Origin: Dasypus novemcinctus
Lineage: Eukaryota; Chordata; Mammalia; Cingulata; Dasypodidae
Length of the DNA stretch: 64,000 bases
Direction of reading: 5' to 3'
Assembly: GCF_030445035.2 (NCBI RefSeq)
Contig: NC_080676.1
Span: 11,694,940 to 11,758,939 of the forward strand
A program made the position numbers and the translations under genes. The stretch's first letter is position 1. Each line of letters starts with the position of its first letter. The notes beneath the pieces are model-generated. The model worked only from the letters and a program-made list of their open reading frames with translations. It was not told the origin of the DNA and did no database searches. Positions 59,875 through 64,000 of this stretch are shown piece by piece.

Positions 59875-61048
59875 CTGCCCTGCCTGTCAGAAGTTAGAGA
59901 AAGAGATGTAAAGGCTCAATAAAATGACAGCTTATTAAGGTTCTAGTGGACAAACACCAGGACTTCTTTCAAGTGAATGTTATCAGCACTTTCAAATAGT
60001 GTTTTTTGAGGTTCTTAATTTACATCTCTAAGTTCATCCTTCCTTCGCCCGCTCAGCATCGCGACATTTTCCTCCTGCCTCTCTTCTGCTAGTGTCTGGA
60101 GGTGCCTCCTCCCTTGTGGATCATCAATTCCTTCCCTGAAGGAATTGCATCTGAGGACCTGGCCTGTGAAAGCATGCCTCCTCTTCTCCCACAATGCAGA
60201 TCTTAGTGAACAACAAGGCCTTGTAAAATTCCCGTCTGTGGACTTCCAGTTTACATCACCTTGTAGCTTTGTCAGTACACAATTCTAGCACAGAGTACTT
60301 CCTTCCAGTCTTAGAATTTTCTGTTGGGCTCCCTCTGTAGATTGCATGCTTCACTGGGTAAACACATCCTCCTCCATTCAGGGTACTTTGTACTTTGTAG
60401 GTGCGTAGCAAATGTTTGGTGAGTGAAAAGCCCACGAGACCTTAGCTTACAGAAATAAAACTCCAGCGAGAAGCCAAGTCAGAGTGGGAGCAGAGCAGTT
60501 GGAAGAGATAGAGAACTAAGCGCTCTGTAGACCAACTTCCATCATGCCGCCATTTTGCCTGAGAGTGGCCTGGAATCAGACTGTAGCTTTCCAGTTCACA
60601 TTCGGCTACAGACATCCGACCCATAAGGGACTTTGTATTCTTCTTGTTTCACCTCTTCAGACCTGCTCAGGCGTATGTGTGTGCGAGATGGGTGCAGGCA
60701 GCTCAAATGAGGGCTTGGGAGCGAGGGAAGCTGTAGTTATGACCACTTATTTCAGGGTTTGAAGAAGAGGGTTTGAATTTTCAATGCATTTACCAGGGTG
60801 AGGAAACATGTGGCCCTAAGCACCAGGTCTGTGATATGACACTCCTCCTTTGCTAGTTGTAAAAATGTAGCAAATTGTTAAACCCAGACCAGAGGGTATA
60901 AGAGAAACAGCCAGTGTTTCCAGGGTTGAATGCTCCTTCTTCCATGCAGCTTTCCGAGATTGGTTCAGTAGTCCATGAGAATCACTCTCTTACAGAAGAT
61001 AGCATTTAATATCTGATGCTGCACAATTTTGACCTTGATTGCAATGTC
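59875..61048. other. Intergenic, nothing recognised
   Basis: Faint L2-like end near 60330-60420. No gene supported. Confidence 0.4.
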
Positions 61049-61049
61049 A

Positions 61050-61535
61050 TTTTTAAAAAAATACATAGATCATACAAAATGTTACATTAAAAAATGTAAG
61101 AGGTTCCCATATACCCCACTCACCACCCACCCCCCTACTCCTCCCACATCTACAACCTCTTTCATCAGTGTGGCACATTCATTGCATTTGATGAACACAT
61201 TTTGGAGCGCTGCTGCACAGCATGGATTTACATTGTAATTTATACTCTCCCCCAGTCCATTCAGTGGGTTATGGCAAGATATAATGTCCTGCATCTGTCT
61301 CTGCAATATCATTCAGGACAACTCCAAGTCCCGAAAATGCCCCATATCACACCTCTTCTTCCCTCTCCCCGCCCTCAGCAATTCCTGAGGCCACTGTCTC
61401 CACATCAATGATACAATTTCTTCCATTACTAGTCATAATAATTCTAAGTCCACTCTAATCCATATTTTATTCCTCCATCCTGAGGACCCTGGGATGGCAA
61501 TATCCACTCCACCTCTAAATCGAGTGGGGAATAAT
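61050..61535 (-). mobile_element. L1 3' UTR fragment
   Basis: The phrases 'catacaaaatgttacattaa', 'gaggttcccatataccccac', 'ggacaactccaagtcccgaa' and 'gtggggaataatgtcttctt' parallel the 50107 copy but are more diverged. Confidence 0.75.
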
Positions 61536-61539
61536 GTCT

Positions 61540-62088
61540 TCTTATTTTTAATTTCTTTAAAAAATACAACTGTCTTCCATTTACTTCAAATCTCATCTCT
61601 TCCACTGCTTCCTTTCTTCTTATTACATGAAACACAGTGTTGAACATGTAGGAGGTGCTCAGTAACTGTTAACTTATTTTCTCATTAGATTCACTCTGGA
61701 GTAGATACTACAGGGGGCTGGTTTTAGGAAAAGTAATTTTGGGCAATCATTTCCAGAGATCAAATATGCAAATATTAATGGAGCTTGCTTCTCTTTAGTG
61801 GCCTCAAGGGACTTTAAGCAGATCAACAGACTTTTCAAGAAATAAACCACAAGTAGCTACAAAAACACAAAAGTTCAAATTGCATCCTGTGTAACCCTGT
61901 GAAAGAATTTCTGCTGCATGAGGAAGTCTGTTATTCTTGACCTGAACTTAAGTATTCTGCAGTAATTTGGGGGCTGCAAAGTGCTTCTAATATTGATAAA
62001 GTTATGTTCTTATCTATAAATTATACCCAAAATTAGGGGAACTGACTGAATGATAGCAGAGAATTTCCCCAGAGACACAAGACAGTGT
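61540..62088. other. Intergenic, nothing recognised
   Basis: AT-rich. No gene or repeat recognised. Confidence 0.45.
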
Positions 62089-62089
62089 G

Positions 62090-62152
62090 TGCCTCTATGT
62101 ATGTGTGTATGTATTTATGTACATACGTATGTATGTATAAACGTGTATATAT
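62090..62152. repeat. (TGTA)n microsatellite
   Basis: Imperfect TATG/TGTA tandem units such as gtatgtgtgtatgtatttat and acgtatgtatgtataaac. Confidence 0.85.
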
Positions 62153-62310
62153 AGTTAAATCGAAGTAATTGGTAATATCATGGAAACTTCATTTCAGTTT
62201 TTAAGTGGTTGTTTGGTTGTTTCTTCTTAATTTGATGCATGCTATTTTAAAGGCATGGCACCGACGGAGCCTTTACACCCCCACGCTTCTGGCATTCTTC
62301 ATAGTGAAGC

Positions 62311-62326
62311 TGTCGACCAGTCGACA
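62311..62326. other. Perfect 7-bp inverted repeat with 2-nt spacer
   Basis: TGTCGAC-CA-GTCGACA. CpG-containing palindrome in AT-rich surroundings; the arms are exact. No protein is assigned. Confidence 0.9.
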
Positions 62327-62329
62327 TGA

Positions 62330-62634
62330 AAGCACTTTTAAACTACAGCTCACATCATTCGTGTTTCTGCCACCTAAGCAAAAAACCGGGGATGCAGCTT
62401 TGCAAAAGGCTGAGGAAAACATAAAATACAGAGGAGAATAGATCTGTTTCTTAGCCAGTTTTCTTGCATAATGGACATCCAGTTAAAATATTTTGACATG
62501 CTCAGAATGAGAGCCCCAAGAGTACTTGGTTGGAGTAATCTCTATTTACCTAGGAGGTGTTCACGACGGGCTCACTGGTCTAGACTAAATTCTTGCTTAG
62601 TCAGGCTTCCCCAGACCTCCTCATCCCCTCCCCC
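62330..62634. other. Intergenic, nothing recognised
   Basis: No repeat or gene recognised. Confidence 0.45.
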
Positions 62635-62850
62635 TTTTATAAAAATAAAATTTTATCGATGTATTTCATCCATACATGAACATACATAAACAATAAATGT
62701 ATGGTAACATTTGTGAATTTATGAAACAAACATGCATGTCATCCTGCAAGGCTCCCATACACCTCACCACCACCAACACCTTGCATTGTTGTGAAACGTT
62801 TGTTATAAATTATGAAAGAGCATTGTCAAAATATTACAACTAACTAGCGC
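62635..62850 (-). mobile_element. L1 3' UTR fragment
   Basis: The phrases 'ataaaattttatcgatgtat', 'gcatgtcatcctgcaaggct' and 'cattgttgtgaaacgtttgt' are diverged antisense L1 3' UTR. Confidence 0.5.
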
Positions 62851-63149
62851 CCATATCTTCTCATCACCTCTTGCTCCCTACAGCTTACTGTCAGTGCCTG
62901 ATCTTTCTTCTGGTCTCCAGACTAGACTTTCCACTCCCTGATAGATCTTTCAGGAATGTTAAATTGATGTTTCTAACTCAACAAGCTAAAAGTGACCTCA
63001 CGATATTACTCTCTAGCAATATTTGTGTTAATATCTTTGACATCCTTCACATGCCCCGAGTTATTCCCTTATTTTTCTTTTGCACGTCCTACAATGCCAA
63101 GTCCTGTCCTGACTTGGAAATTCTAGAGAATACTCTCTCATGTTTCCAC

Positions 63150-63770
63150 TTCTATTTCCACTGCTTTAGCTCAGATCATACCCTTTCTTGCTTACCTGGG
63201 TCATGACAACAAATAGCTATCTCATTGGTCTCATGGCCCGCTTCCTACTCCTTCTCAGAGCCACCCTTCAAGCTGCCCCTGCAGGCTTTTCCTGCAGGGT
63301 GACTCAAATTATGCCTCTCTCCTGCTAAAAACTTTTGGTGAGTACCCATTGCCTGCTGAATCTGGTTGCACCCTAACTCTTCAGCCTCATTTTCTTCACC
63401 TCCCTGCCATCTCCCTATGATGAACCCTGAGACAACTCACAATTACTCAAAGTGATGTCCACTTTCACCCCTCTGTGCCTTTGCTCAGGTTGTTTACACC
63501 CTCTGAGCCTCCAACAAGACAACATACAAATGTTCTGCAACTTCCCCTTCATCCTGACCCAAATGTGACTCTTCTCTGAGGTCTTTTTAAACCACCTTTT
63601 CCAGGCTGCATGGAGACTTTGTGTACATTTCTGTCTCTCCCCAACATAAGACTTGGAGCTCATAGATGGCAGGAACTTGTCATTTTTATCTTTGTTTTAC
63701 TCAGATTCAGCTCAGTGACAGGTATATATGAAGTGCTCAATAAATTCTTGTTGAATAAATGAATTGGTAC
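63150..63770 (+). repeat. L2 LINE 3' fragment
   Basis: The phrases 'gcctttgctcaggttgttta', 'ctgaggtctttttaaaccac', 'agacttggagctcatagatg' and 'aagtgctcaataaattcttg' trace the L2 3' end with its terminal 'gttgaataaatgaa'. Confidence 0.8.
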
Positions 63771-63774
63771 CTAC

Positions 63775-64000
63775 TTTGTGAATCTTAGCTGACCCTCCAA
63801 GGCAAACATATTTTACTCCTTCACGTCACTGTAACATTTCATGGATTTTTTTCCTTTGTACTTGGTTTCCGGCAGTTTCCTATGATGTGTTTTGCTGTGT
63901 GTTTCTTTTTGTTTATCTGCTGGGACTTGAGAAGTTTCTTGAATCCATGGCTTGATATCTTTTGTCAGTTTTGGAAATTTCTTGATCATTATTTTCTCCA
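63775..64000. other. Intergenic, truncated by window end
   Basis: T-rich sequence. 'tttgtttatctgctgggact' may begin another L1 piece. Undecided. Confidence 0.3.

Overview
This is a stretch of mammalian nuclear DNA, most probably from a xenarthran, and the nine-banded armadillo (Dasypus) fits best. The reasoning: one recognisable vertebrate gene (CHST2) sits in a large CpG island, the rest is AT-richer intergenic DNA with mammal-wide relics (MIR, L2, MER5, MER20, L1M), and at least nine copies of a tRNA-headed SINE are present whose long forms match the armadillo DAS-SINE family as I remember it. Species assignment is inference; no search was run.

Layout. 1-6.7 kb: upstream intergenic DNA with MER5-like DNA-transposon relics, a broken processed copy of ferritin light chain (2.64-3.17 kb), an antisense solo-LTR candidate (about 3.49-3.93 kb), a MIR relic and one DAS head. 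6.75-10.5 kb: CpG island holding the promoter, a 5' leader with a probable 95-bp intron, and the complete single-exon CHST2 coding sequence (8927-10513, 528 residues, plus strand). 10.5-11.1 kb: short 3' UTR with two overlapping-zone AATAAA signals. 11.1-19 kb: mostly single-copy-looking sequence with possible conserved non-coding blocks and a 65-bp segment present twice. 19-64 kb: repeat-rich intergenic DNA with no other gene I can support: L1 3' UTR pieces (mostly minus strand), L1 ORF2 fragments, nested DAS insertions with target-site duplications, MIR and L2 relics, and one more LTR-like block.

How it works together. CHST2 encodes a Golgi GlcNAc-6-O-sulfotransferase. Its leader carries a 53-codon upstream ORF in a strong initiation context whose stop overlaps the CHST2 start (TGATG), and an in-frame second Met at codon 48 lies just before the membrane anchor; together these suggest control at translation initiation. 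The other features are mobile-element history: the clearest case is an old L1 fragment (51.8-54.0 kb) split by a younger L1 3' UTR copy, next to a second copy in the opposite orientation, making a roughly 1-kb imperfect inverted repeat.

I found no CRISPR array, no functional tRNA or rRNA gene, no prokaryotic feature and no new protein system. Repeat-family names are from recognition by eye, and ends are approximate unless a target-site duplication is cited.
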